A DNA stretch of 17,507 nt from Zygnema cylindricum (GCA_037447655.1 JBBHKE010000075.1:1-17507), one strand, 5' to 3'; numbered from the stretch's first letter, positions 8,341 to 16,393 are shown. The notes: generated by a model from the sequence alone, not told the origin. A program made the numbers and translations.

Positions 8341-9073
8341 CGAATAGCCTTCTCATCATCAGAGCGGAATCACTGGATTGAGGTGGCAAGCGATGAAATG
8401 AAGTCGATAATGGAGGTTCAAACATTGGAGCTTGTGGACCTTCCTCCAGATTGAAAAGCGGTCGGCAGCAAATAGGTATTCAAGGTGAAGTTAAATAAAG
8501 ATAATACAATTGAACGATATAAGGCTAGACTTGTGGCAAAGGGATATAATCAAAAGGAAGGAATTGATTTTGAAGAAACTTTTTCTCCAATTGTAAGATT
8601 TCTGACAGTTAGGATTTTGTTATCTCTCGCTGCTATAAAGGATACGGAAATACATCAGATGGATGTAAAGACGGCCTTTTTGCATGGAGAACTAGAGGAG
8701 ACCATTTAAATGCAGCAGCCTGAAATGTATGCAGAACCAAGAAAAAAACACTTAGTATGCAAACTGCTAAAATCATTGTAAGGCCTAAAACAGGCCCCAA
8801 TGCAATGGAATTTAAAACTTGAGGAATTCTAAAATAGCCTAGGATTTAAAAGGATAGTCTTTGACAATTCAATAAATGTTGTAAAACGAGAGAAAGGAAT
8901 AGTGTACATAGTGGTGTATGTAGATGATTTACTATTAGTTAGCAAATCAATAGCAAAAGTTAACAAAATTAAATTTGCTTTAAACTCACGGTTCGGGATG
9001 AAAGACCTCGATGTGGCAAAATATATTTTGGGCATCCAAGTAGATAGGGACAGGAAAAAATAGATTAAAAAAA
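8341..9073 (+). pseudogene. pol: Element C reverse transcriptase remnant
   Basis: RT blocks [59 protein letters not shown] and the catalytic YVDD (8917-8928) are present, YVDD intact here but not in B. Stops at 8452-8454, 8473-8475 and 8779-8781 coincide with those of B. A private stop at 8707-8709 follows GELEETI. The open piece 8485-8709 is only part of the domain. The fingers and palm are recognisable but cannot be made as one protein. Confidence 0.92.
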
Positions 9074-9963
9074 TTGACTCAAAAAGAGGCTATTGGGAAC
9101 ATGTTAGATGAATATGGAATGCGGGGGGCAAAAGGATGTGTAACACCAATGGAGTTTCGCCATAAGTTTGAAGTGGAAGAAACAGAACCGGGTGTTATTG
9201 TCAATCAAACTTTTGAATTAGGGGAGGATGATCATATGGCTCTAATACCTTACAGACACATAGTGGGAAATCATATATATTTCATGAACTGTACCCGTCC
9301 AGACATTGCTGCAGCAGTTATACTGGGAAGTCTAATATATTTCATGAAGTGTACCTGTCCGGACATCGTTGTTGCATGTATGGTATTGAGCAAAAGTTTA
9401 GAGAATCCGAAGAAATCTGACTGTGATGCAGCAAAAAGAGTTTTAAGATACTTGGTAGGAATCAATGAACTGAAACTCACAGTAGGCAGAGGAGAAGTGA
9501 AGCTGCAAACATAGAGTGATGCGAGCTATGGCAACATGCGAAGCCAAAATCCCACTAGAGGATAAGTTTTGCAAATTGGGAACAGGACATGCTGTTCGAG
9601 AAGCAATCTTCAAAAGGTCACGGCACAATCAACGATGGAGTCTCAATATATGGCACCAAGCTCGGCCCTTAAAGAACTCTTATCGGTGAAATCCATGTTG
9701 CAAGAATTGGGATACATGCAGGTTGGTCCATAGGTGATCTAGTGTAATAACTAGGCTGCCATTGCCATTACTAGATACCCGAGTCACCACTTCAAAAGCA
9801 CGCACATGGATGTAAGATTACATTTTGTAAGAGTAAAATTGTTCTCTAGAGTGATTAAATTATGTTATTTGCCAGATACTAAATATATTCGAGATATGAT
9901 CACTAAAGCTCTTCTTGCTCCTAAGTTGAAGTATACTAGGGATGTTGTGGGATTGAGTGAATA
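9074..9963 (+). pseudogene. pol: Element C RNase H region remnant
   Basis: An open frame at 9074-9514 starts TQKEAIGNMLDEYGMRG and includes the duplicated GSLIYF block, then MVLSKSLENPKKSD and RVLRYLVGINEL. After a stop at 9512-9514 the RNase H part is readable in pieces: SDASYGNM, QSTMESQYMAPSSALKELL, SHHFKSTHMDVRLHFV and the ending VGLSE-stop at about 9963. Several in-frame stops break it. The 60-base duplication is in frame here and would add 20 residues. Confidence 0.9.
9260..9379 (+). repeat. Tandem duplication in RH of element C (60 + 60 bases)
   Basis: Unit 1 is 9260-9319 and unit 2 is 9320-9379. They encode IVGNHIYFMNCTRPDIAAAV and ILGSLIYFMKCTCPDIVVAC. The frame stays open across both. 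Position and boundaries equal those in element B (3980-4098). Confidence 0.95.
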
Positions 9964-10080
9964 GCTGAGTTGGTGCACTGCTATACTGCCATGTTGCGCT
10001 TGTCCGACAGCAAGGATATAGTGGGACTAGGTGACTTGCTAAAATTACTACCTTACTATGTTGCGATAATGCGTTAGTTT

Positions 10081-10124
10081 AACATCGTAGCTACGCTAGT
10101 TAAACATTGTAGCTGCGCTGGCAT
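10081..10124 (+). repeat. 22-base tandem duplication in 3' segment of element C
   Basis: AACATCGTAGCTACGCT and AACATTGTAGCTGCGCT are offset by 22 bases (10081 and 10103). Element B has a single unit at the matching place (about 4799-4816), so this duplication arose in C after the two copies separated, or was lost from B. Confidence 0.8.
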
Positions 10125-10148
10125 AATGAGTCTAAAGCTTTACGAGAG

Positions 10149-10566
10149 TGTTGGTTTTTTGAAAGCTTAAGGCTCCCCAAATTTTTAGGACGGCGGAAAA
10201 ATAGATGTATAGGGACACGCGTTGCATAGTGAAAGTTTTAATGGTACCGACACCAGAATTGGAACAGCGCAGCTCCGACGCAGATGGAACAAGCGTAGCT
10301 ACGGTTATTTTTTATATAGTCCGTACAGACGAACGTAGCCTAGGACGCAACAGGACAACGCAACTACTTATATCTTGGTACAAGACAACGCAGCTGCTAC
10401 GCAACAAGACAAACGCAACTCTGAATATTTTAGGAATGAGACAACGCATGGGCTACGAAGCTGCAGATATTTGAATGTGATATGGAAGTGGACTGCGCTA
10501 CTAAGGTTGAACAGAATCGGGTCAACGAACGTGATTCACAGATGAGTTACTGATGTTTTTACAACA
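10149..10566 (+). repeat. Right (3') LTR of element C
   Basis: It starts TGTTGGTTTTTTGAAAGC and ends TTTTTACAACA, giving 5-base inverted ends TGTTG/CAACA. It aligns with 4845-5265 and has the same inner repeats and the TTTTTTATAT TATA-like run. The two LTRs differ at many positions, so the insertion is old. A frame at 10205-10474 inside it is a by-product of the repeats. Confidence 0.85.
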
Positions 10567-10879
10567 ACTGAGTGGACATTGGAATTGTGTGTCCTCCATT
10601 TGACCACAAAATACAGGAAACCTCTAAATAGTTTTTAACTTACCCACTTTCAATGGCAACCATTGCTTCCCAAGCAGACAAGCATACAATTTGATTGCAC
10701 CCTTGTGCAGCTTACACTCCCTTGAGTTTGTAAGAAAAAGAATCTCTAAAAACGCCCAGCCAGGATATAAGTAATGAGGCAGTAAAAATGCCAATTTGTA
10801 CAAACTCTCAAAGGGAGAGGTGACTACCTACCAAAATTTTCTAAGTCTTGATTCCCTTTAGTAACTTCTATCTACTGAA
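10567..10879. other. Non-transposon spacer right of element C
   Basis: No retrotransposon motif is visible. The composition is less repetitive than its surroundings. On the minus strand it holds a possible spliced exon (10644-10720, listed separately). It may be a host gene remnant separating the two opposing retroelement blocks. Confidence 0.5.
10644..10720 (-). other. Possible internal exon of a host gene (tentative)
   Basis: On the minus strand a pyrimidine-rich tract (TTCTTTTTCTTACAAACTCAAG) ends in AG at 10721-10722. It is followed by 77 bases open in one frame, then a consensus donor GTAAGT at 10638-10643. The open frame reads ECKLHKGAIKLYACLLGKQW and continues to the donor. I do not recognise the peptide. 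The evidence is only two splice-like signals plus one short open frame, which can occur by chance. Confidence 0.25.
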
Positions 10880-11180
10880 GTACGGACCAATCAGATTACT
10901 GTACCGTACCCAAAAGTACTAGTGCCGGTGTACTTTTTGTACGGTCTATGTACGACAAGGCTATTAAGCGGACGCGTGTCTGCTTTTCACTCGTCCGTAC
11001 ATTCCTCGGAATTCTCATGACCGAATGTCATCTCTCCACGTGGCTTCAGGTCATGCCACGTCACAAAACGCCAAAGTGACCACTCTGGGATTTTCGCAAT
11101 GATGTGCGCCGTTGGATTTGCAGCGAGACGCAATCTTAGCCGTATTAAATACTTGAGCGACATTTTTTTCGCTGTCGAAA
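10880..11180 (+). promoter_or_regulatory. Promoter-like block with GTAC cluster, CCAAT, G-box and TATA-like motif
   Basis: GTAC occurs at 10880, 10901, 10906, 10916, 10930, 10939, 10950 and 10997, eight times in 121 bases, with two more at 11214 and 11221. A CCAAT box (GGACCAATCAG) is at about 10884-10894, a G-box CCACGTGG at 11036-11043, an ABRE-like GCCACGTCAC at 11055-11064 and a TATA-like TATTAAATA at 11143-11151. GTAC is the core bound by plant SBP/SPL proteins, including the copper-response regulator. If it is a promoter facing right, its transcript would run straight into element D's LTR at 11255. No gene is seen downstream. Confidence 0.4.
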
Positions 11181-11285
11181 CAAAATATGTGGTATCCGTT
11201 TTGAAAAAGTGTCGTACTTCGTACTTAAATAAAGTTGTATCTATGCAAACCGTTTGCAGTTTTAGTTAAATGGATTTGTTCCTCC

Positions 11286-11316
11286 ATATATATATATATA
11301 TAGATATATATCTATC
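11286..11316. repeat. TA-rich microsatellite
   Basis: An uninterrupted (AT)n run is followed by the self-complementary GATATATATC. It lies inside the presumed right LTR of element D and has no counterpart in the left LTR. Confidence 0.8.
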
Positions 11317-11334
11317 ACATACTATAGTATTTAG

Positions 11335-11573
11335 CATTGGTCCTAGTCTAATAGGATAAAACTGACCTCTATCTGCTAGTTTGACGAACTGAGGTACCGA
11401 GATCAAATCCTGGGTCTGTTAAGTATATTTTTAGTAACCTACTAAAAATAACTGCCTGTTGAAATAAGGCAGCCATGGATCAACCACCCTCTCTATCGTT
11501 CAGTGACTACAACAAGTATTGGGGCTAGAGAGAGGAGGTGGAGGCAGGCTGTCCGTCCTTTTCATTTTCTTTT
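11335..11573 (+). repeat. SINE-like module, copy 2 (antisense in D's right LTR)
   Basis: On the plus strand there is an A-box-like TAGTCTAATAGG (11344-11355) and a B-box-like GATCAAATCC (11401-11410), then the CCATGG body. The arm CCTCTCTA (11488-11495) pairs with TAGAGAGAGG (11526-11535) around CAGTGACTACAACAAG. The module ends T-rich (CCTTTTCATTTTCTTTT). Between its T-rich tail and the LTR tip remain about 50 bases containing CCTAGAAAATAC, so the module is internal to the LTR rather than at its end. Confidence 0.6.
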
Positions 11574-11625
11574 ATACTAACATATTAAACCTAGAAAATA
11601 CTCTAGAAATCTATTAATTTCAACA

Positions 11626-11637
11626 CTCCCTTTATTT
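11626..11637 (-). other. Polypurine tract of element D
   Basis: The minus strand reads AAATAAAGGGAG and is followed directly by the LTR tip TGTTGAAATT. It begins 2 bases after the polyprotein stop codon region, the usual compact arrangement in plant copia elements. Confidence 0.8.
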
Positions 11638-11638
11638 T

Positions 11639-12389
11639 CTAGTATAATTTTAATTTTTCTTTCAACCCGCATTTTTCCCGACAATGTTTTAATTTAGGAG
11701 AGGTTACAGGTTTGGTGTTCATGTCAGCCACCTTTTCTTCATCAGGTCTATACACAATATTAAAAATTTTATTTTCAATTTTTTCATTTACGAAGCTTAA
11801 TCTAATATCCATATGTTTTGCTTTGAAATGGTGTTTTCGATTGGCTCCAATTTCGATTGCAGCTTGATTATTGCAAAAGAATTCATGCACTCCCTCCTTC
11901 ATATATCCCAGTTATTGCAAAAATGACTTCACCCACATTAGCTTTTTTAAAGCAGAACAAGACGCCATATACTCAGCCTCCATAGTAGACTGAGCAACCA
12001 CCTTTAGTTGCTTACTGCTCCAATAGCAAGCACCTTCCCGCACATACAAAACATATCTAGAAGTGCATCCCCATAATTGACATCACTCCCAGTGGTGATA
12101 TCAGTGTGCTCCCCTCCCAAATACAACCATAGTTCTCTGGTTCTAACCAGATATCTCATGACTCTCTTGGCTGCCTCCCAGTCTCTATTCCTAGGATCAT
12201 TAAGACTCCTATTAAGTACTCCAACGGTTGTCGTTATGTCCGTCCTGATACAGATTATAAAATAGATTAAGCTCCCTACGACCTGTCCATAAAGGATATT
12301 GTTCATAAACTCTCTCTCCTCTAGACTCATCTGATTGGCTAAGATCATCACTCCTCCTTTTACACTCCCATCATTTACTTTTTTCAAGT
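11639..12389 (-). pseudogene. pol: Element D RNase H region remnant
   Basis: From high to low coordinates, the frame at 12387-12004 reads QVVGSLIYFIICIRTDITT, LNRSLNDPRNRDWEAAKRV and MRYLVRTRELWLY. The frame then shifts to a stretch with QSTMEAEYMASCSALKK (around 11980-11940). After a stop at 11912-11914 it continues as 11902-11639: FCNNQAAIEIGANRKHHFKA and on to MNTKPVTSPKLKH, ending in a natural-looking stop beside the polypurine tract. Unlike B and C, the GSLIYF block is single. At least one frameshift and one stop disrupt it. Confidence 0.9.
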
Positions 12390-13150
12390 CTATGGGAGTG
12401 GTACAACTGTTAGCACATTTTCCATCAGGAATTTCTCAAGCATATTACCTATTGATAGTTTTTGAATAAGTCTGATAATCTTCTTCCCCCTATCTCTCTC
12501 CATTTTTATCCCCAAAATATATTTTGCCTCCCCTAAATCCTTCATATCAAATCTGCCCCTAAGATCTTTCGTTAGCCTATTGATCTTTTCCAAAGACTTA
12601 CTCAATAGAGGTAGATCATCCACATAAATTGCAATAAAAATGACACCATTCTCATCTTCAATTATATAGATAGAATGGTCAAAGCTGATCCAGATATATC
12701 CCTAATCATTGAGAAACTCATCTTGTTTTTTATTCCACTGTCAGGGAGCCTGTTTCAGTCCATATAAGGTCTTTATGAGCCTGCAGTCTTTGCTCTCTTC
12801 TCCTTCTTCCACAAACCCTTCGAGCTGTCTCATGAAAATTTCTTCCTCTAACTCACCATTAAGAAAAGCTGTCTTAATGTCCATCTGGTGTATTTCCATG
12901 TCTTCCGCTGTTGCCAAACTGATGAGAATCGTTATTGATGGGAACTGAACAACAGGAGCAAAGGTCTCTTTATAGTCAATCCCCTCCTTTTGGGTGAACC
13001 CCTTCCCTACCAATCGAGCCTTATAACTCTCAATTGTATTATCCCGTTTCAATTTTAGTTTCAATACCCATTTACACCCAATAGGTTTTTTATTTTGAGG
13101 ACAATCAGCTAGTTCCCAAGTATTTGCTTCCACGATAGAAGCCATCTCAT
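12390..13150 (-). pseudogene. pol: Element D reverse transcriptase remnant
   Basis: The open frame 13145-12741 begins with the copia RT entry (NTWELADCPQNKKPIGCKWV), then KARLVGKGFTQKEGIDYKET, MDIKTAFLNGELEEEIFM and KTLYGLKQAP. It stops at TGA 12743-12741, which fits CGA to TGA in the conserved QAPRQW. After it, frame pieces carry QWNKKQDEF, an intact YVDD (12626-12615) and FDMKDLGEAKYILGIKMERD at about 12560-12480. This is the best preserved RT in the window: few lesions and an intact catalytic box. Confidence 0.93.
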
Positions 13151-13660
13151 CATTTATGGCTCTACTCTATCTTTATTTTTCTGGACTATTCACGGCTTTC
13201 GAGTAAGATTGAGGTTCATCTAGGTGAGATAGCTTAGTTACCTTATAAGCAGCTTCTTTTTCCTTTATCCTTTTGCTGCTCCTCCTTCCATGGAAGTCTT
13301 GGATTTCTTCTCAATGTCTCGTCGGCTCCCCTATCGGTGGAAGCCGGTTCTTGTCCCGCTTCTTCTTTCTCCACAAAGTCCATAGGAGTGTGTGATGTTT
13401 CCAGTGAGTCTCCTGTATCTTGGATCTCCCCTGAATCTGCAATCACGCTTTCACTCATGTCCCTTTCGGGAACAAAGTTCTCCTCACTTTCAGACTCAAA
13501 TCTGATTCTTATATTCTTTGTATATTTGAAGGGGTCAAATGACTTCCCTTCATCAATGAAAACTAAGTGTTTGGCCAGAATGATATCTTTCTTTGTTAAG
13601 TCATAGACTCTATATCCCTTAACATCCTCATCATATCCTACAAAGTATCCAAGCTTTCCC
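13151..13660 (-). pseudogene. pol: Element D integrase tail and linker
   Basis: The minus strand encodes a GYDEDVKGYRVYDL-type tail of integrase near 13640-13590, DEGKSFDPFKYTKN, and then an acidic, Ser/Glu-rich linker (MSESVIADSGEIQDTGDSLE, from 13458) down to a stop at 13243. Such linkers are poorly conserved between lineages, and this one has no similarity to the Gln-rich linker of B and C, in keeping with separate lineages. Confidence 0.8.
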
Positions 13661-14160
13661 TTAGCATTTAGTTTCTAGTTTTTCCTATCCGTGTCAAGAT
13701 TGTAAACTTGGCTACCGAATACTTTAAGGTGTGAAATATGTGGTTTCCTTCCAACCCATCTCTCATAAGGTATCACTCCCTTTACATCTGAGGTAAGGAC
13801 TCTATTCTTAATGTAGTTGGCACAGCTCATTGCTTTTGCCCAAAATCTCTTTCCTATTTTCTTGTCTGCCAACATAATACATGCACTTTCTCCTAATGTT
13901 CGATTCAACCTCTTAGCTACCCCATTTTGTTTCGAGTTATATGGTACAGTTTTTTGGTGCTGCACTCCCTCATCTCTCAGATATATTCCCCCCCATTATC
14001 ACTTCTTATCCTCTTAATGGGGGTTTCATTCAACTTCTCACTCCAGGCTTTATATTCTTTGAAGTAAGTTGATACTTCAGACTTTGTTTTCAGAAAATAC
14101 ACTATAGAGTATTTAGACTAATCATCGGTTATTGTCATTATAAACCTCTTTCCTCCAACC
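13661..14160 (-). pseudogene. pol: Element D integrase core remnant
   Basis: The second catalytic Asp is seen in IRSDNGG near 14005. Just after it about 20 bases found in element A are missing, which shifts the frame. The open frame 13965-13675 then reads QHQKTVPYNSKQNGVAKRLN through YIKNRVLTSDVKGV to FGSQVYNLDTDRKN. The catalytic Glu is Lys (VAKRLNRT), the same exchange as in element C. A stop follows at 13675-13677. The first catalytic Asp (NTDIWG) lies upstream in 14387-14160. Confidence 0.9.
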
Positions 14161-14860
14161 TAAGGTACTATTGCAGATCCCCAAATATCTGTGTTGACCA
14201 AATCTAACACTTTCTCACCTCTATATGTGGCGGCTTTGGGAAAGGGAAGTTTGTGAGCCTTACCTTGAGCACAACCACTACAATCATTCATTATTTCATT
14301 ATCCCCAAATTGAATGCCTTCTACTACCCCAAGCTTTTTCATTTCCCTCAACTTATCAAAATGCACATGCCCCGCGGCTTCTGCCAAATCATCAACTTAG
14401 GAACACCAACAAAAAAAACATTCTTCTTTTCATTACTTAGGCTAAGCTTAAACATTCCTTTGCTACCCTTATCTGCCGTGAAGTAAACTCCATCCCCATA
14501 CTTAGTTGTAAAGACTCCCTTTCTGGTGAAGGTATCAAATTCTTTGTCATCTAACACAGACGTAGAGACAAGATTTTTACTCAGTTGAGGAATGTAGAGT
14601 ACATCTGAGAATGTAAGTATAGAAGTCTTACCCTCCACTTAGACTTTCACATCTAGTGATCCCACTAGATTTGTAGTAACTACTCTCCCATCCCCATACT
14701 CTATCTCTATAGTCGAGATCTTTATTAGCTTAGTGAAGAGTTCTTTATCACGATACATATGCATGAATGCACCTGAGTCGATAACCCATCCTTCTTGTGG
14801 AGCTTCCCGAATTGCTCCAAAGCACACTTCTGTCTCCGAGGGATCTCCTTCTCCTCCGAA
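14160..14860 (-). pseudogene. pol: Element D protease and GAG-pre-integrase remnant
   Basis: The frame 14827-14639 has an intact protease site, WVIDSGAFMHMYRDKELFTK, with the catalytic Asp at 14779-14777. After a stop the same frame continues 14638-14348 with LTFSDVLYIPQLSKNLVSTS and FTRKGVFTTKYGDGVYFTAD. In the zinc-binding domain the first His is Gln (MIWQKPRG) and a frameshift follows, but the next frame keeps HVHFDKLREMKK, DCSGCAQGKAHKLPF (both Cys) and LVNTDIWGSA, which carries integrase's first Asp. This is far better preserved than in element A. Confidence 0.92.
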
Positions 14861-14984
14861 CTCTCGTCAACAAGAAGCTCCCCATCTTCATCAAAGGATT
14901 CATCCTCAGTTTCTCATGTCACTTTTGTAACCACAAGTGCATGTTTCTTCCCTCGGGCCACGGTTCTCTTAGAGCCTCAACACC

Positions 14985-15690
14985 GATAGTTTGACACAAT
15001 CTGCGTTAAAGTGTCCTTGTTTTTTGCAAAAATGTCAAAGACCTTCTGGGGGCCTCGGTCCCCTTGAATGATCTCTTTCTCCTTTGTAAGGTTTCTTCGG
15101 GTCCTTTCCCATTGGTCCCATCTTGCTGCTAGAGCTTGAATGGTCTTACCTCCTCTCATGATCTCCATTTTGTTTTCGTACATAAGTATCATCCTGATCA
15201 CTGTGTTCTATTTCCATGAACTATCAAGCATTTCTTGTACTCGGTACACTATGTTCTCGAACTCATCTGGTAACTTTATGATAAGGGTGTTAACTATCAT
15301 TTTCATTGTACTTGTCCACTTGGCACCTTCCATCTCCATATACAAACAAAAAAGATCATTACAATAATCTATCATCTTTCCTCCTTTGTAAATGTAACTC
15401 GCTAACTTTTGCTCAGCCAACAAGAGCTCCTAAATAGTTCAGCTCTTTAGATCTCCACCAAACTCTCCCACAGCTCCTCGGCCTTGTAAATATGAAGGTG
15501 AGGGGTGGCCAAACTTTGAGTGAGGTTTCTTAGAATGAAGTTCTTGGCAACCATGTTTACGTCTTCCCACATTTGAGTATCGTTCTCCACGGTCTTCACG
15601 ACCGCCGATCTCGGTTCCATGGCGATAGGGGTGAGGGGTGTCTCATTCCCTTTCCCCTTTTCGGGCGTCACGTGTATCGTTTCGATAACG
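14985..15690 (-). pseudogene. gag: Element D gag remnant
   Basis: Gag fragments are 15671-15447 (TQMWEDVNMVAKNFILRNLT, then ATPHLHIYKAEELWESL) and 15423-15208 (LAEQKLASYIYKGGKMIDYC, IIKLPDEFENIVYRVQEML), which fit the copia Gag domain. Further down lies a CCHC zinc knuckle at 15037-14996, HFCKKQGHFNADC. Its first Cys codon is TGA, a stop, while the other three zinc ligands are intact. The upstream start is uncertain because 15671 uses GTG; an in-frame ATG codes the Met of MEPRS near 15620. Stops and shifts near 15446 and 15205 break the gene. Confidence 0.83.
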
Positions 15691-15750
15691 CCTTATTGGT
15701 TAAGGCTTACCTCTACAAATATAACTACAGACCATGGTTCAAATCTGGTT
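15684..15750 (+). other. tRNA-like A/B box pair upstream of D's gag
   Basis: GCCTTATTGGTTAAGGC (A-box-like, about 15691-15707) and GGTTCAAATCTGG (B-box-like, about 15736-15748) lie about 30 bases apart, as in tRNA-derived Pol III promoters. The flanks do not form a matching acceptor stem, so it is not a good tRNA gene. It could be a lone SINE head or a fossil of a primer tRNA copied into the leader. Confidence 0.4.
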
Positions 15751-15755
15751 TAGAG

Positions 15756-16103
15756 CAGTTTTTGGTTATTTGTTAGTTTGTTAGAACTCTCTACTTTTAC
15801 ACTTATAAATACCTATTGTACCCCACATATGCCATCGTTGACTCTAAGCTATAGGCTAAAGCTAACGTCTATTATAGGATGTAGGTACCTGGATCAAATC
15901 CTGGATTCGGCATAATCATTTTGGTACAAACGACGAATTAGCCTATCCTCTTTAGACGGCCATGGCTCTAGCTCTCTCTCTGGTCTTCAGTGACTGCAAC
16001 AAGTATGGGGACCGGAGAGAGTTGAGCGAGAAGCAGGTTGTCTTTGATGACTTACTCTATTTATTTTTCCAATACATACCTAGAAAATACATAAATTTCA
16101 ACA
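15756..16103 (-). repeat. Left (5') LTR-like segment of element D
   Basis: The minus strand starts TGTTGAAATTTATG at 16103, with TATTTTCTAGG 16 bases on as in copies 1 and 2. A TATA-like TATTTATAAG at about 15813-15804 would suit an LTR promoter. The inner boundary near 15756 is an estimate from AAAAACTGC. No TGGTATCAGAGC primer site follows. The outer boundary abuts element E's integrase at 16104 with no spacer. Confidence 0.6.
15838..16070 (+). repeat. SINE-like module, copy 3 (antisense in D's left LTR)
   Basis: It has an A-box-like CTAAGCTATAGGCTAAAGC (15844-15862), a B-box-like GGATCAAATCC (15891-15901), the CCATGG body at 15960-15965, then CAGTGACTGCAACAAG. The hairpin arms CTCTCTCTGGTC (15974-15985) and GACCGGAGAGAG (16010-16021) pair over 12 positions with a single G-T wobble. 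A T-rich end (TTTATTTTTCC) follows. It shares the body with copies 1 and 2, but the distal arm bases differ. Confidence 0.6.
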
Positions 16104-16336
16104 CCCTAGTATGTCTTTTGGCTCTAATTTCCATTTTTGTGGATCATAATCTAACATGAATATATTACTTCCAAACACTTTGAAGTGATTTTCATATGAT
16201 TTGTGTCTTGTCAACATTTTGTAGGGAGTTTTATCTTTTATTGCCCTTGTTTCCACCCTGTATCTCACAAAAGCTGCAGAATTCATAGCCTCAACCAAAA
16301 ATTTGAAATCTATGTCCATATCACCCATCATTGTCC
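16104..16336 (-). pseudogene. pol: Element E integrase, 3' piece
   Basis: The minus-strand frame reads MMGDMDIDFKFLVEAMNSAA, RYRVETRAIKDKTPYKMLTR and FKVFGSNIFMLDYDPQKWKL, followed by EPKDILG up to the LTR junction. This is the part of integrase after the catalytic Glu, joined in frame with the upstream piece if the TIR insert and one TA are disregarded. It is cut by the LTR tip about 20 codons after FGS, close to where element A is also cut. Confidence 0.88.
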
Positions 16337-16393
16337 TACCCATAGTTCAAAAGTAGGTGTTTTTTGGTAGGTTTTTTGTAGGCCAGCTTTAGC

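Larger units (their letters stand above)
4845..10566 (+). mobile_element. Element C: near full-length Ty1/copia copy between two LTRs
   Basis: Reading left to right: the shared middle LTR, a leader of about 490 bases, gag, PR, GAG-pre-integrase, IN, linker, RT, RH, 3' segment and a right LTR (10149-10566). Order and motifs are standard for Ty1/copia. It is disrupted throughout and lacks catalytic integrase residues. The left LTR is physically the 3' LTR of element B, so the two copies are arranged LTR-sharing in tandem. Confidence 0.9.
11255..11625 (-). repeat. Right (3') LTR-like segment of element D
   Basis: On the minus strand it begins TGTTGAAATTAATAG immediately after the polypurine tract, which fixes this end well. 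GTATTTTCTAGG and the GGACAGCCTGCC block match copy 1 (1658-1950). A TA-rich run at 11286-11310 sits near the other end. The far boundary at about 11255 rests on the weak AACAAAT...AAAACTGC match with the left LTR and may be wrong by tens of bases. Confidence 0.65.
11255..16103 (-). mobile_element. Element D: most complete Ty1/copia copy (minus strand)
   Basis: Read on the minus strand, D has a left LTR-like segment (16103 down to about 15756), gag, PR, GAG-pre-integrase, IN, linker, RT, RH, a polypurine tract (11637-11626) and a right LTR-like segment (11625 down to about 11255). Both LTRs start TGTTGAAATT. They are strongly diverged, and their far ends are placed only from a weak match around AAAACTGC. 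No matching target-site duplication was found (CCCTA against ACGTT). Element A is of the same lineage. Confidence 0.88.

Noticed and set aside
9963-10148. Additional env-like or accessory reading frame after RH
   Set aside because: The short segment between RH and the LTR is full of stops and repeats; there is no room or signal for an envelope gene.
10205-10474. 89-aa plus-strand frame, and the similar 67-aa frame at 5071-5274
   Set aside because: Both lie wholly inside LTRs, are not conserved in frame between the two LTRs and come from the short repeat words.
13337-13606. 89-aa plus-strand frame opposite element D's linker
   Set aside because: It is antisense to the acidic IN-RT linker of D; its Ser-rich content is a mirror of that composition.
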